DNA of 64,000 nt from Loktanella sp. Alg231-35 (GCF_900143545.1 NZ_FREV01000002.1:310018-374017), one strand, 5' to 3'; numbered from the stretch's first letter, positions 9,216 through 19,067 are shown. Numbers and translations are program-made. The notes: generated by a model not told the origin, from the letters alone.

Positions 9216-9997
9216 TGGCGGGTATCCACCCCTCTGCCATCATTGCCGATGGCGCGCAGATCGCTGACAGCTGTACGGTCGGCCCGTTTTGCGTCGTAGG
9301 TGCCAGTGTGGTGCTTTCTGAAGGGGTCGAGCTGAAAAGCCACGTGGTGGTAGAGGGCGATACACATGTCGGCCCTGATACGATCATCTTTCCCTTCGCG
9401 GTGATTGGCGAAATCCCTCAGGATCTGAAATTCGACGGTGAGTTGACACGGCTGCGCATCGGCGCACGCAATCGCATTCGCGAACATGTCACAATGAACA
9501 CAGGCACCACACAAGGCGGCGGTGAAACCCGGATCGGCGATGATGGGCTGTTCATGGCAGGCTGCCATATCGCCCATGATGCCCAGATCGGTGACCGCGT
9601 GATTGTAGTTAATTCCTCCGCCGTTGCAGGGCACTGCGTGATCGAAGATGACGTGATTATTGGCGGTTTGTCCGGTGTCCACCAATGGGTGCGCATTGGT
9701 CAGGGGGCCATCATCGGTGCCGTGACCATGGTGACCAAGGATGTGGTCCCTCATGGTCTGGTACAAGGGCCGCGTGGCGCGTTGGATGGGTTAAACCTTG
9801 TGGGGCTCAAGCGCAAAGGCGTGGACCGTGCTGATATCACAGCGATGCGAGCGTCGTTCCAGATGCTGAAAGATGGTGAGGGCACATTTCAGGACCGCGC
9901 CCGTCGTCTGGCCGAAGAAAGCGACAGCGCTTACGTCCAGCAGATGGTTGCGTTTATTCTGGGCGAAACCGACCGCAATTTCCTGACGCCGGGCTGA
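9215..9997 (+). CDS. lpxA: UDP-N-acetylglucosamine acyltransferase
   Basis: First committed step of lipid A synthesis: transfers a 3-hydroxyacyl group from ACP to UDP-GlcNAc. The 260-aa product is a left-handed parallel beta helix made of hexapeptide repeats through about residue 190 and a helical C-terminal domain. The catalytic histidine is in HIAHD (His121). It overlaps fabZ and lpxI at its two ends by shared start and stop bases. Confidence 0.97.
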   Translation: MAGIHPSAIIADGAQIADSCTVGPFCVVGASVVLSEGVELKSHVVVEGDTHVGPDTIIFPFAVIGEIPQDLKFDGELTRLRIGARNRIREHVTMNTGTTQGGGETRIGDDGLFMAGCHIAHDAQIGDRVIVVNSSAVAGHCVIEDDVIIGGLSGVHQWVRIGQGAIIGAVTMVTKDVVPHGLVQGPRGALDGLNLVGLKRKGVDRADITAMRASFQMLKDGEGTFQDRARRLAEESDSAYVQQMVAFILGETDRNFLTPG

Positions 9998-10788
9998 TGC
10001 TGGCGCTGATTGCAGGCACAGGGGCATTGCCCCCGGCTTTGGTCGCGTGCCTGCCAGCGCGGCCGCTGATCTGCGCTATGGCGGGGTTTGCGCCTGCGCT
10101 CACCCCTGATGTGACCTTTCGGATCGAACATCTGGGCAGCTTTTTGGCGAACCTCAAAGCACGTGGCGTGGACGAGGTTTGCATGGCAGGGGCCGTGCGC
10201 CGCCCTGACATTGATCAAACAAAGATTGATGCCGCGACTTTGCCGTTGGTGCCCCGCATCGCTAGCGCCATTGCCAAGGGCGACGATGGGGCCTTGCGTG
10301 AAATCATCGGGATTTTCGAAGAGGCAGGGTTGGCGGTAAGGGCCGCCCACCAGATTGCACCGGGATTATTGCCGGACGCAGGCGTGCCCACAAAAACCAT
10401 CATCACCGATCAAACACGCGATGACGCGGCTTTGGCCGAGCAGATCATTGCGCAGATGGGTGCCGCGGATGCAGGGCAGGCCTGTCTGGTGCGCGGTGGG
10501 CACGTGCTGGCGCGTGAAGATCAATCCGGGACGGATGCGATGATTGCCAAATTCGCGCCGGTGGATGCCAAACAGGCAGAGCTTTTTAAGGCGCCAAAGC
10601 CCACGCAGGATCGCCGTGCTGATCTGCCGGTGATTGGCCCGGATACCGCCCGCAACGCGGCGGCCGCCGGGTTGGCTGGTATCGTGATTGAGGCGGGCGG
10701 CGTGATGGTTCTGGACCAGCCCAAGGTGCTGGCAACACTCGATGCGGCGGGGCTCTTTCTTTGGGTGCGGCCTAAGGGGGGCGCATGA
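9997..10788 (+). CDS. lpxI: UDP-2,3-diacylglucosamine diphosphatase LpxI
   Basis: Hydrolyses UDP-2,3-diacylglucosamine to lipid X, the step done by LpxH in enterobacteria. The 263-aa product starts MLALIAGTGALPPALV and has a C-terminal region with GPDTARNAAAAGLAGIVIEAGGVMV, typical of LpxI (formerly DUF1009). Its place between lpxA and lpxB fits. It overlaps lpxA by one base and lpxB by four (ATGA). Confidence 0.93.
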   Translation: MLALIAGTGALPPALVACLPARPLICAMAGFAPALTPDVTFRIEHLGSFLANLKARGVDEVCMAGAVRRPDIDQTKIDAATLPLVPRIASAIAKGDDGALREIIGIFEEAGLAVRAAHQIAPGLLPDAGVPTKTIITDQTRDDAALAEQIIAQMGAADAGQACLVRGGHVLAREDQSGTDAMIAKFAPVDAKQAELFKAPKPTQDRRADLPVIGPDTARNAAAAGLAGIVIEAGGVMVLDQPKVLATLDAAGLFLWVRPKGGA

Positions 10789-11936
10789 AGGTTTTCCTGA
10801 TTGCGGGCGAGGCCTCTGGCGACAAGCTGGGCGCGGCCTTGATGGCAGGCCTCAAAGAGCTGCGGCCCGATGTACAGTTTGAAGGTGTCGCCGGGCCCCT
10901 GATGCAGGCCGAAGGGATGCAAAGCCGCTTTCCCATGGATGAACTCAGCGTCATGGGGCTGGCGGAAATTCTACCGAAGTACCGCGCGCTCAAGGCGCGG
11001 ATCCGGCAGATGGCCGAAGCGATCATCGCAGCCAAGCCTGACGTGCTGATCACCATCGACAGTCCCGATTTTTGCCTGCGGGTCGCGCGGCTGGTCAAAG
11101 CGGCCAGCAGTATTCGCACGGTGCATTATGTGGCGCCCACGGTCTGGGCTTGGCGTCCGGGGCGTGCGGCCAAAATGGCGCATCACATTGACCATGTGCT
11201 GGCGCTGTTCCCGTTTGAGCCGCCATTGATGCGGGCGGCAGGCATGGCCTGCGATTTCGTCGGCCACCCAGTGGTGGCAGAGCCTGTGGCCAGCGACGCG
11301 GATGCTGCCCGTCTGGGCGAGGGCACGGTCGTGCTGGTGCTGCCCGGAAGCCGCAAAGGCGAAGTATCGCGATTGGCTGATCGCTTTGGCGCGGCTGCAG
11401 CACAGATCGCAGCCAAAGTCCCTGACGCCCGATTTGTGATCCCCACAACAAGCGGCGTGCATGATCTGGTGCAAGACCGCGTGGCCCATTGGGCCGTGCC
11501 TGTCACAGTGTTGCCGCCCGGCACGCCGGACAAGGGCGCCTGGTTCAAACGGGCCGACGTGGCGCTTGCGGCCTCTGGCACGGTGTCGCTGGAATTGGCG
11601 GCGGCCGATACGCCGATGGTGATTGCCTATGATATGGCATGGCTTAGCCGGATCATCATTGGCCGGATGTTGATGGTGGATACAGTCACACTGGTGAACC
11701 TTGTCAGCGAAACCCGCACGGTGCCCGAATTTATCGGCAATGATTGTGTCGCAGGGCCAATTGCCGATGCGGTGCTGGATGTACTGGCAAAGCCTGACGC
11801 ACAGCACGCAGCCATGGCGCTGACGATGGAACGGCTGGGGCAGGGCGGTGAGCCGCCCGGCCTACGTGCGGCGCGCGCGGTTTTGGCGGGTCTTGAACAG
11901 GCGACCGTCAAGGATCAGCAGCCCGGCTGCGAGTAG
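10785..11936 (+). CDS. lpxB: Lipid-A-disaccharide synthase
   Basis: GT19 glycosyltransferase that joins lipid X and UDP-diacylglucosamine into the lipid A disaccharide at the inner membrane. The 383-aa product starts KVFLIAGEASGDKLGA and has VAPTVWAWRPGRA, VGHPVV, LVLPGSRKGEV and the nucleotide-binding ASGTVSLELA. Its last 75 bases overlap, tail to tail, the EamA gene on the other strand, an unusually long convergent overlap. Confidence 0.96.
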   Translation: MKVFLIAGEASGDKLGAALMAGLKELRPDVQFEGVAGPLMQAEGMQSRFPMDELSVMGLAEILPKYRALKARIRQMAEAIIAAKPDVLITIDSPDFCLRVARLVKAASSIRTVHYVAPTVWAWRPGRAAKMAHHIDHVLALFPFEPPLMRAAGMACDFVGHPVVAEPVASDADAARLGEGTVVLVLPGSRKGEVSRLADRFGAAAAQIAAKVPDARFVIPTTSGVHDLVQDRVAHWAVPVTVLPPGTPDKGAWFKRADVALAASGTVSLELAAADTPMVIAYDMAWLSRIIIGRMLMVDTVTLVNLVSETRTVPEFIGNDCVAGPIADAVLDVLAKPDAQHAAMALTMERLGQGGEPPGLRAARAVLAGLEQATVKDQQPGCE

Positions 11937-12785
11937 AACAAAGCCCACATAGGCCCGCAGCGGCAGCGTCTCGCCCAGAACCAGTGCGCCCAAGACAATC
12001 GCCACAGGTGCAACAAGCAGCGTGCACAGCATCAGATTGCCACTGCCCGCCATAGCCAGCACGCGATAGTAAAGCATATAGGCAATCGCGGTCGCCACGA
12101 TGGCGTAATAGATGATAGCGGCCCATGTCTGGGGTTGCAGGTCCAGCGTCAGCGGTCCTTCGATCAACCATGCGGCGGGTAGGGTGACCAACGACGCCCC
12201 GGTCAGCATGCCTGCTGCGGCGACCTGCGGTGACAGGCCGCTTAGCATCTTGCGCGCCCAAACACCTGCCAGCGCATAGCTGACCGTGCCGCCAATGACC
12301 GCCAGTTGCCCCAAAGAGCCTACGTCAAAGTCCTTGAAGGCCGATAGGCCAATCGCCGTTGCAACACCAAAAAACCCGAGGCTCACGCCCAGTGCCTTGC
12401 GCGGGGTCAAACGTTCGTCTGCAAAAAACAAGGCTGCGGCGATAACCCCGAAAATGGCCGTAGCAGCGTTGAGGATTGATGTCAGGCCGGTGGAAATATG
12501 CAGCTGTCCCCAGGCCATCAGGCTGAAGGGAATGACGTTGTTGAGAAACCCCATAACAAGGAAAGCACCCCAAATACGCGGGTCCGCTGGCACCGGCAGA
12601 CGGCGTAACAGGATATAGGCCCAAAGGAACAGCATCGCCCAGCCGGTGCGATGCGCGACAGAGCTGAGCGGGCCGATTTCATTGAGCGCGATGCGGATCG
12701 ACAAGAACGAGCCGCCCCAAATGAAAGAGAGCAACAAAAGCTCTGCCCAGGCGCGCGAAGAGATGGTTTTTTGAACAGGTGCCAT
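11862..12785 (-). CDS. EamA/DMT-family transporter
   Basis: Inner-membrane permease of the drug/metabolite transporter superfamily, probably an exporter of small metabolites; the substrate cannot be read from sequence. The 307-aa product has about ten membrane helices in two EamA halves, with the family feature FIWGGSFLSIRIALNEIGP near the N-terminus and a second half beginning around GTVSYALAGVWARKML. The ATG at 12785 is chosen over an upstream in-frame start because it leaves a short cytosolic N-terminus. Its 3' end lies inside the lpxB 3' end on the opposite strand. Confidence 0.85.
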   Translation of the reverse strand: MAPVQKTISSRAWAELLLLSFIWGGSFLSIRIALNEIGPLSSVAHRTGWAMLFLWAYILLRRLPVPADPRIWGAFLVMGFLNNVIPFSLMAWGQLHISTGLTSILNAATAIFGVIAAALFFADERLTPRKALGVSLGFFGVATAIGLSAFKDFDVGSLGQLAVIGGTVSYALAGVWARKMLSGLSPQVAAAGMLTGASLVTLPAAWLIEGPLTLDLQPQTWAAIIYYAIVATAIAYMLYYRVLAMAGSGNLMLCTLLVAPVAIVLGALVLGETLPLRAYVGFVLLAAGLLILDGRLFKTRQNRARRT

Positions 12786-12847
12786 GGCTGCGAGTTGATC
12801 GATTTGGCGCGGCTGGCGCAACCCGGATCATGCGCATGGACAACGAA

Positions 12848-12875
12848 AAAGCCCCGCCGGATTGGGCGGGGCTTT
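12848..12875 (-). terminator. Rho-independent terminator after the FadL-type gene
   Basis: An 11-bp perfect stem (AAAGCCCCGCC / GGCGGGGCTTT) with a 6-base loop. Read on the minus strand, the stem is followed by a T run, as expected for termination of the outer-membrane gene whose stop is at 12900. Confidence 0.85.
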
Positions 12876-12899
12876 GAGGTGATTATTGTGGTGTCCGAT

Positions 12900-13943
12900 T
12901 TAGAAGTTGTAGGCAACTTTCATTCCGACAGCGAGCGCCGAGTTGTCTTCGAATTCAGCCCCGATAACTGATGTTGTAGCATCGCCAAGTTTCGCGTAAC
13001 GCACGCCACCAGAGATTTCGACGCCACTATCCAGTGTATAGGCAGCACCAAGTTGCGCGCTCAGGTAACCGTCAGTCGGTCCAAGGTTGCCGGTGATCTC
13101 ACCGGTCTCCTTTTCGTATCCGACGCTTAGGGATGCCGACAGTTGATCGTTGATACGACGGCCAACACCAATGTTGTAGGTGATGACATCATCATCATAT
13201 GCGAGGATATCGCCAGCAAGACTGTCGGACAGTGCAAAGCCATCCCATCCGACCCAGCGCACCGAGCCGAACACAAGCGTATCCGCGGCAACACCAGTCT
13301 GGAAATCCAGGTTGACCGACTCTGGCAATGTAGTCGACAAATCGCCAGCGGTACCGTCAAGCTCCAAGTCAACTTCGCTATTGTAGGTCAGCGCGACACG
13401 CAGTGCGATGTCCTTGCGCTCATACGCGCCGCCAAGAACAAAACCGAGACCGCTGTCGCTTGAGTAGGTGGAGGTGTAGGCTGCTGGTGCGGTCACATCG
13501 TAAACGCCTTCGGCCGTTGTGTGGCGAAGGCCGCCATGGACGCTGAAGTTATCATTGACGGCATAGCGCCCGAGAGCAGTGATCCCAAAGGTTTTCACTT
13601 GGGCATTCGAACCCGCCAGCGGATAGCCTGCATCGGTGTCGTCGTAATCGACATCTGCGCCATAAGGCTGATCAATAATCACAGCAAACGATAGCTGATC
13701 AGTCGCCTGCGTTTTCAACGCGGCACCAAGCTGCGAGTAGGATGGTGCGATATTGCCGGAACCAACTGCGCCGCCAGCAACTGAGCCGGATAGATCAGGC
13801 GTCACCTGCCCAAAGCTAAACTCGACATAATCGCCATCTTCGAAAATTGCACCGATGCCTTGCCCAGAGCGGTCAAGTCCCCCTGCGTTGGCCATGCTGG
13901 TCGTGAGCAGCAAAGCCGCCCCTGCTGTTGTGATGTTTTTCAT
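12900..13943 (-). CDS. OmpP1/FadL-family outer-membrane transporter
   Basis: Probable outer-membrane channel for hydrophobic compounds such as fatty acids. The 347-aa product has a signal peptide (about 1-20, ending SMANA), then GGLDRSGQGIGAIFEDGD, which resembles the FadL hatch-domain N-terminus, then alternating beta strands and a C-terminal aromatic residue (VAYNF). It is shorter than E. coli FadL (about 420 mature residues), as in other rhodobacteral members. AGGA precedes the ATG. Substrate is inferred only from the family. Confidence 0.85.
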   Translation of the reverse strand: MKNITTAGAALLLTTSMANAGGLDRSGQGIGAIFEDGDYVEFSFGQVTPDLSGSVAGGAVGSGNIAPSYSQLGAALKTQATDQLSFAVIIDQPYGADVDYDDTDAGYPLAGSNAQVKTFGITALGRYAVNDNFSVHGGLRHTTAEGVYDVTAPAAYTSTYSSDSGLGFVLGGAYERKDIALRVALTYNSEVDLELDGTAGDLSTTLPESVNLDFQTGVAADTLVFGSVRWVGWDGFALSDSLAGDILAYDDDVITYNIGVGRRINDQLSASLSVGYEKETGEITGNLGPTDGYLSAQLGAAYTLDSGVEISGGVRYAKLGDATTSVIGAEFEDNSALAVGMKVAYNF

Positions 13944-14100
13944 GTCCTCATCCCTGTCATGAATATAATGTGTGCTATCAACCCTAAGGAATGCCTAACC
14001 TTTGCGTCAATTCTTGACGCCACGTCACAACCAGGTGAAGGCCGCAGCGTCACAAAATTGCATGGATCGCATCTAAAAGATTGGCCGAGGCGCTGCCCGC

Positions 14101-14967
14101 TCACAAAGGTGAACGCCGGATTGCGTTTGAGATATTGAGGTAGTTTGCCGCAAAAATCAACGCCGCACCCACAAAGATCCACGGATCAAGAGGTTCGGCG
14201 TAAAGCAGCATACCAACCACCGCAATCGTCGGCAGGCGCGCAAAATCGATCGGCATCACGACACTAGCCGGTGCAATCCGTAGCGCGTTGGTCAGGCAAA
14301 AATGCGCGAGCAAACCTGCGCAGCCAATCACCACCACCCAAGGCAAGGCCGCCAGCGATGGTATCGCCAGATCGCCATCATATCCCGCACAAATCAGCCC
14401 AAAGACAGCCTGCATCGTGGTGAGGTAGAACAGGATCGTTGTAATCGTTTCGGTCCGTGTCAGCATCCGGGTAAAGATTGCCGTGAGCGCAAAAAACACA
14501 GCACAGCTGGCCGCCGCAATCAGGCCAAGGCTGATTTCGCTGGGATTGGGCCGTGCGACGATCAGAATCCCGACAAAACCAATGGCCGCACAAAGCAACC
14601 CAATCCCGGTAAGCTTTTCTTTGATCAGCAGCGGCGACAGCAGGATCACCCAGATCGGTGTTGTGAACTCCAACGCAAAGACCTGCGCGAGTGGGATCAG
14701 CGTGATTGCCAGAAACCACAGGTTTTGCCCTGCAAAATGGCACAGATTACGTGTTGCATGCAGCCCTAATCGGTCGCGGCTGATCTGCCCCAGCGTGCCT
14801 GCAGCCCAACCCACAGTGACCACAATCACAATGCCCGTCAGGCTACGAAACAGCATGATCTCGAAGGTATCAAGTTCAAGGCTGACCGCCCGCCCTGCAA
14901 CTGCCATCAGTGTAAAAGAGGTGATCGCGCCGATCATCCAAAGGCCGGCTTGCAGGGTTGTGCTCAT
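14101..14967 (-). CDS. EamA/DMT-family transporter
   Basis: Second drug/metabolite exporter of the window; 288 aa with about ten membrane helices. The first half begins LWMIGAITSFTLMAVAGRAV, the second about residue 145. The opening extends far upstream without membrane character, so the ATG at 14967 is taken. It is divergent from the metallopeptidase-like gene at 15043. No substrate can be assigned; it is not a close copy of the exporter at 11862. Confidence 0.85.
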   Translation of the reverse strand: MSTTLQAGLWMIGAITSFTLMAVAGRAVSLELDTFEIMLFRSLTGIVIVVTVGWAAGTLGQISRDRLGLHATRNLCHFAGQNLWFLAITLIPLAQVFALEFTTPIWVILLSPLLIKEKLTGIGLLCAAIGFVGILIVARPNPSEISLGLIAAASCAVFFALTAIFTRMLTRTETITTILFYLTTMQAVFGLICAGYDGDLAIPSLAALPWVVVIGCAGLLAHFCLTNALRIAPASVVMPIDFARLPTIAVVGMLLYAEPLDPWIFVGAALIFAANYLNISNAIRRSPL

Positions 14968-15042
14968 GGGGGCAGTTGTCACTGAAGCGGGCAGTTTTGC
15001 AAGGCCCGTTGCGATGTGTTTGTGTAAGGGCAAAGAGGAGGC

Positions 15043-15657
15043 ATGCGGATGCGTTGGATTTTGGCGACGCTTGTTGCCGCAGGTGCGGCGCAGGCGGATG
15101 CAGTTGACGATGTAGCGGCGGCGGCGCTGCGCAGTTTTGCGGCGATGCCTGTCGTCAAACATGTCGAAACGATTGCAGGCCGATGCGGCGCGGATATGAC
15201 GGTGAATGCGCAGGTCGTCTATTGTACAACGCGCAATGAAATCCTGATCACGCCTGCGGCCAGCACACTTCCCCAAGCGCCCTATCTGGTGGCACATGCT
15301 TTTGGGCATGCGGTGCAAGTGCGCCACGGTGTTGCCGATTTTGCGCTCTCGCAAATCCGCAATCGCCGCAGTGAAGAACAGATGCTACGTGGGCTCGTTG
15401 CCCGGCAGGTGGATTGTATCGCAGGTTTTCTGGTCGCGCGGGCGGGGATACCGCCTGTTTCCTTGCAAGATTGGATGGCAGAGGAACCCTTTGCAGGCAC
15501 CCATTGGGGCCGTGATCCCCTCCATTTAGGTCCATCCGTAAGCGTCGGCTTGACGGCCCGTGACGCATGGTTCCAGCGCGGGCAGGGTGGTGATCTGGCC
15601 CAATGCGCGCCGGGAGAGTTTACGGCTGATCTACTGCTGGATGCTTTGAACGGCTAG
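15043..15657 (+). CDS. Exported protein related to YpfJ metallopeptidases, active site degenerate
   Basis: 204 aa with a signal peptide (about 1-18, ending AQA). The layout matches the YpfJ-type neutral zinc metallopeptidase family: VYCTTRNEILI (strand with Cys), YLVAHAFGHAVQ in place of HExGHHVQ, QVDCIAGF in place of ELQADCxAG, and a tail with ARDAWFQRG...GDLAQC. The two zinc histidines (about 85 and 89) remain, but the catalytic Glu is Ala86 and the Glu of the second motif is Ala120. It is therefore probably not an active protease; a binding or structural role is inferred. GAGGAG precedes the start; an ATG at 15049 is an alternative. It overlaps the next gene tail to tail by four bases. Confidence 0.75.
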   Translation: MRMRWILATLVAAGAAQADAVDDVAAAALRSFAAMPVVKHVETIAGRCGADMTVNAQVVYCTTRNEILITPAASTLPQAPYLVAHAFGHAVQVRHGVADFALSQIRNRRSEEQMLRGLVARQVDCIAGFLVARAGIPPVSLQDWMAEEPFAGTHWGRDPLHLGPSVSVGLTARDAWFQRGQGGDLAQCAPGEFTADLLLDALNG

Positions 15658-16481
15658 TGGTTGTCGCGCGTTGCAAAGACGCTTTCTGTCACGCCCACGA
15701 GCGAGGTGAGCAGTTGGCCCTCTGGCGTGCGCAAGGCAAATCCCGCTTTTTCCAGCAGGTCATAGACGGCCTTGTGGTTCTTTGTGACGGTCAGCATCAG
15801 TACCCGCAATGTGCGAAGCGTTGTTGTTGCCGCGTGCAGCACCTCAAGTTCTGCACCTTCGGCATCAATGCAAAGCGCATCGACACGCAACCCGTGCTGG
15901 GTTGCATAGTGGTCGATGGTGACGGTGTGGACATCGCGCACAGCAACCTCAGCCAAGGCGCTTTTGCGCGACAGACGCGCGCGCATCTGTGCGAAATCAG
16001 AGTTCAACGCGCTGTGGAAACCGCCGGCGCGTTCTTCGTAAAAGGGTGCCTTGCCAATGCAGCCGCTGACGGCGGCATTGATATGGGTGGCGTTGGCGCT
16101 GGTGCGGATATTGGTGCACAGGAAATCGCGATTTTGCTGTCCGGGTTCAAAGGCATGGACCTGACCATGCCCACCAACCCGTGTCGCCAGAAACTGCGTG
16201 GTAAAACCGATGTGCCCGCCGACCTCTAGCACAGTGTCGCCGGCACGTAGCAGGCCCCCAAGATGGTTCAGCACAGCAAGCTGGGGTTGTTTGCGTTGCA
16301 GCCAGAGCCGTTTGTGCGTTAGCGTCAAATACTTGAATGGCATGCCCGTCAACGGGTGGGACATGGTGACTGGAAAGTCGCATCCCCTTACGATCGGGCG
16401 CGCAAGCGCGCGCAGCACCCGGTTTGATCTCAGCGATGTGCGTAAAGACGGAATGGCAGTTTTTGACAGTGTCGATTGCAT
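15654..16481 (-). CDS. FkbM-family SAM-dependent methyltransferase
   Basis: 275 aa. Contains a class I methyltransferase fold with GDTVLEVGGHIGFTTQFLA (motif I, about residues 80-98), HAFEPGQQNRDFL (acidic end of strand 2), and an IDAEGAELEVL segment, the FkbM hallmark. These enzymes O-methylate sugars or other small molecules; the acceptor is unknown. It lies downstream of guaA on the same strand, with an imperfect palindrome (16519-16544) between them. Confidence 0.85.
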   Translation of the reverse strand: MQSTLSKTAIPSLRTSLRSNRVLRALARPIVRGCDFPVTMSHPLTGMPFKYLTLTHKRLWLQRKQPQLAVLNHLGGLLRAGDTVLEVGGHIGFTTQFLATRVGGHGQVHAFEPGQQNRDFLCTNIRTSANATHINAAVSGCIGKAPFYEERAGGFHSALNSDFAQMRARLSRKSALAEVAVRDVHTVTIDHYATQHGLRVDALCIDAEGAELEVLHAATTTLRTLRVLMLTVTKNHKAVYDLLEKAGFALRTPEGQLLTSLVGVTESVFATRDNH

Positions 16482-16518
16482 AAAAGGTTACTCGTTACTT
16501 CGCTGCGTGCAATGTCAC

Positions 16519-16544
16519 ACGTTAAGGTTGATAAACCTTTAACG
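16519..16544. promoter_or_regulatory. Imperfect palindrome between guaA and the FkbM gene
   Basis: ACGTTAAGGTT is followed after a short spacer by AACCTTTAACGT, an inverted repeat with one extra base in the second arm. It is 38 bases upstream of the FkbM start and 48 bases past the guaA stop. No T run follows, so an operator is as likely as a terminator. Confidence 0.4.
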
Positions 16545-16591
16545 TTCCAGCGGTGCTAAAACAAAATACAACTCTTGAGAAAACGGGTGGT

Positions 16592-18151
16592 CTATTCCCA
16601 CTCGATCGTGCCGGGCGGCTTGCTGGTGATATCATAGGTCACACGGTTGATACCGGGTACTTCGTTGATGATCCGCGTCGCTGTCTCGCCTAGAAATTCA
16701 TGGCTGAAGGGATAGTAGTCCGCGGTCATTCCATCAACGGATGTCACGGCCCGCAACGCGCAGGCGAAATCATAGGTCCGTCCGTCACCCATTACACCCA
16801 CAGTGCGCACCGGCAGGATAGCGCAGAAGGCCTGCCAGATCTCATCGTACAGCCCGTGCTTGCGAATCTGGTCGATGTAAACCGCGTCGGCCTTGCGCAG
16901 AATTTCCAGTTTCTCACGCGTGATCTCTCCCGGACAACGAATGGCCAGACCGGGGCCGGGGAACGGGTGCCGCCCGATAAACGACTTGGGCAGGCCCAGT
17001 TCAACACCCAAGGCGCGCACTTCGTCCTTGAACAATTCGCGCAGAGGTTCGACGAGTTTCAGACCCATCTTTTCAGGCAGGCCGCCGACGTTGTGGTGCG
17101 ACTTAATCGTGACGGAGGGACCGCCGGAAAAGCTCACACTTTCAATCACATCGGGGTAGAGCGTGCCTTGGGCAAGAAAGGCCGCATCTTCGATCTGATC
17201 GGCGTATTTCTGGAACACGTCGATAAACAGCTTGCCGATGATCTTGCGTTTGGTTTCAGGGTCGGATTGGCCTTCAAGTTCACCTAAGAACAGCTCTGTT
17301 TCATCTGCGTGGATGACTTTCAGGTTCATATGATCGCGGAACATGCCCACAACTTCTTCGGCCTCATTGAGGCGCAGCAAGCCGTGATCGACGAATACGC
17401 AGGTCAACTGATCGCCAATGGCTTCGTGCAGCAAGGCTGCGGCGACTGACGAATCAACACCGCCGGAGAGCGCGCAAATCACATGCGCATTGCCCACTTG
17501 TTCCTTGATCGCCGCAATCGCCTGCTCACGGTAGGCGCCCATGGTCCAGTCACCGGTGAAACCAGCCAGACGGACAAAGTTTTCATACAGCTTCGCCCCG
17601 TTGGGTGTGTGATGCACTTCGGGGTGGAATTGCACAGCATAGAAGTTGCGTGCGACATCGGCTGTGATGGCATAAGGCGCATTGGGCGAGGTGCCGTAAA
17701 CCGCAAAACCCGGAGCGATTTCAGAGACATGATCGCCGTGGCTCATCCAGACTTGTTCTTTATCCGCAGCGAACCAACCGTCAAGAAGCGACAGCTTGCT
17801 TTCAGGTGTGACATAGGCGCGGCCAAATTCAGCGGTGCCTTCGCCGCTGATCACCTTGCCGCCCAATTGGGTCATCATCGTTTGCTGGCCATAGCAGATG
17901 CCAAGCACAGGGATGCCCATGTCAAAAAGCGACTGAGGCGCGCGAGGTGATCCTTCACGGGTCACGCTATCCGGCCCACCAGAGAGGATCACCGCCCGTG
18001 GGGCGAAATCAGCCAAAAAGGCGTCTGTGACATTCTGATAAGGGTGGATTTCGCAGTAGACGTTTAATTCGCGCAGGCGACGGGCAATAAGCTGCGTCAC
18101 CTGACTGCCAAAATCGATGATAAGAAGGCGTTCGTGCGTGATGTTTTCCAT
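16592..18151 (-). CDS. guaA: GMP synthase (glutamine-hydrolysing)
   Basis: Converts XMP, glutamine and ATP to GMP. The 519-aa product has an N-terminal class I glutamine amidotransferase domain ([17 protein letters not shown]; nucleophile Cys in [18 protein letters not shown]), an ATP-pyrophosphatase domain with [15 protein letters not shown], and the C-terminal dimerisation domain ending KPPGTIEWE. The ATG at 18151 gives the standard start; an opening continues upstream but is not family-like. It is divergent from the EEP-family gene. Confidence 0.97.
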   Translation of the reverse strand: MENITHERLLIIDFGSQVTQLIARRLRELNVYCEIHPYQNVTDAFLADFAPRAVILSGGPDSVTREGSPRAPQSLFDMGIPVLGICYGQQTMMTQLGGKVISGEGTAEFGRAYVTPESKLSLLDGWFAADKEQVWMSHGDHVSEIAPGFAVYGTSPNAPYAITADVARNFYAVQFHPEVHHTPNGAKLYENFVRLAGFTGDWTMGAYREQAIAAIKEQVGNAHVICALSGGVDSSVAAALLHEAIGDQLTCVFVDHGLLRLNEAEEVVGMFRDHMNLKVIHADETELFLGELEGQSDPETKRKIIGKLFIDVFQKYADQIEDAAFLAQGTLYPDVIESVSFSGGPSVTIKSHHNVGGLPEKMGLKLVEPLRELFKDEVRALGVELGLPKSFIGRHPFPGPGLAIRCPGEITREKLEILRKADAVYIDQIRKHGLYDEIWQAFCAILPVRTVGVMGDGRTYDFACALRAVTSVDGMTADYYPFSHEFLGETATRIINEVPGINRVTYDITSKPPGTIEWE

Positions 18152-18266
18152 GGCGCGTCGGTAAACGCAGGCCCGGATTTGTGCAAGGGGGAGGATGCCA
18201 AATTGAACCGGGCAAAATTTGCCGAAATGTGATATCTTTGGTGGTATTATAGACGGAGATATTACG

Positions 18267-19067
18267 ATGCAGATATTTGAACACACGCTGGCGCGCGTGG
18301 CCGTATGGAATTTGGCAGGGTTTGGCGGCATTGGTAGCGACCGGATGAAACGGCAGGCCGAGGGGCTTGCCTTGCTGGACGCCGAACTGGTGACGTTGGT
18401 TGAGGTCAATCCAGTCAGCTATATTGATGCGCTGGCCGCAGAGATTGGCACCTATGGCCTGCACTATGACACAACGATTCTGCCGCAACCGGGTGGGTTG
18501 CATATCGGGTTCCTGCACAAAAAAGGTGTTGAAGTGAAAAACGCCACGCTGATCCCCGGATCGCAAGGCGATTATGCCAATGGACGCCGGGCCATTGCGG
18601 TTGACGTCAAGATGGGCCGATTTTCGGCGCATGTGCTGGGCGTGCATTTGAAATCGGGGCGCGACAAGGCAGAACAAAGGTTGCGTGATACGCAATGCGT
18701 CGCCATCGGCAACTATCTGACGAACCTGCGCAATACCCCCGGTTTCATGCGTAAGACATTGCTGCTGATGGGAGATTTCAACATGATCCCCGGTCAGGAC
18801 GTCAGCAATTTCCACCATCTGGGGGGTGATGACCTGATGGATTTCGTCTCAAGCTGGGATTTGCAGGATCGGTTCAGCCATATCCTTGATAAGGGTCGGG
18901 CCAACTTGTTGGATGGGTTTGCCGTCTCACGGACCTACGCGACCGACTATGTGCGCGGCTCGCTCCGCCTGTTTCCGATGCATTGGACGATGGATATGGG
19001 CCGGGAGCGATTTAAGGATGAAGTGTCCGACCACCTGCCATTTGTCGCGAGTTTCCGTGTGTTCTGA
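18267..19067 (+). CDS. Endonuclease/exonuclease/phosphatase-family protein
   Basis: 266 aa with the EEP fold motifs in order: [10 protein letters not shown] (Asn of the first motif), TLVEVNP (metal-binding Glu), LGVHLKSG (His), MGDFNMIP (Asp/Asn) and the C-terminal [10 protein letters not shown] (catalytic Asp-His). All the catalytic motif residues appear to be present. The family includes nucleases and phosphodiesterases, so the exact substrate is open. No signal peptide is seen. The ATG at 18267 has GGAG upstream. Confidence 0.82.
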   Translation: MQIFEHTLARVAVWNLAGFGGIGSDRMKRQAEGLALLDAELVTLVEVNPVSYIDALAAEIGTYGLHYDTTILPQPGGLHIGFLHKKGVEVKNATLIPGSQGDYANGRRAIAVDVKMGRFSAHVLGVHLKSGRDKAEQRLRDTQCVAIGNYLTNLRNTPGFMRKTLLLMGDFNMIPGQDVSNFHHLGGDDLMDFVSSWDLQDRFSHILDKGRANLLDGFAVSRTYATDYVRGSLRLFPMHWTMDMGRERFKDEVSDHLPFVASFRVF

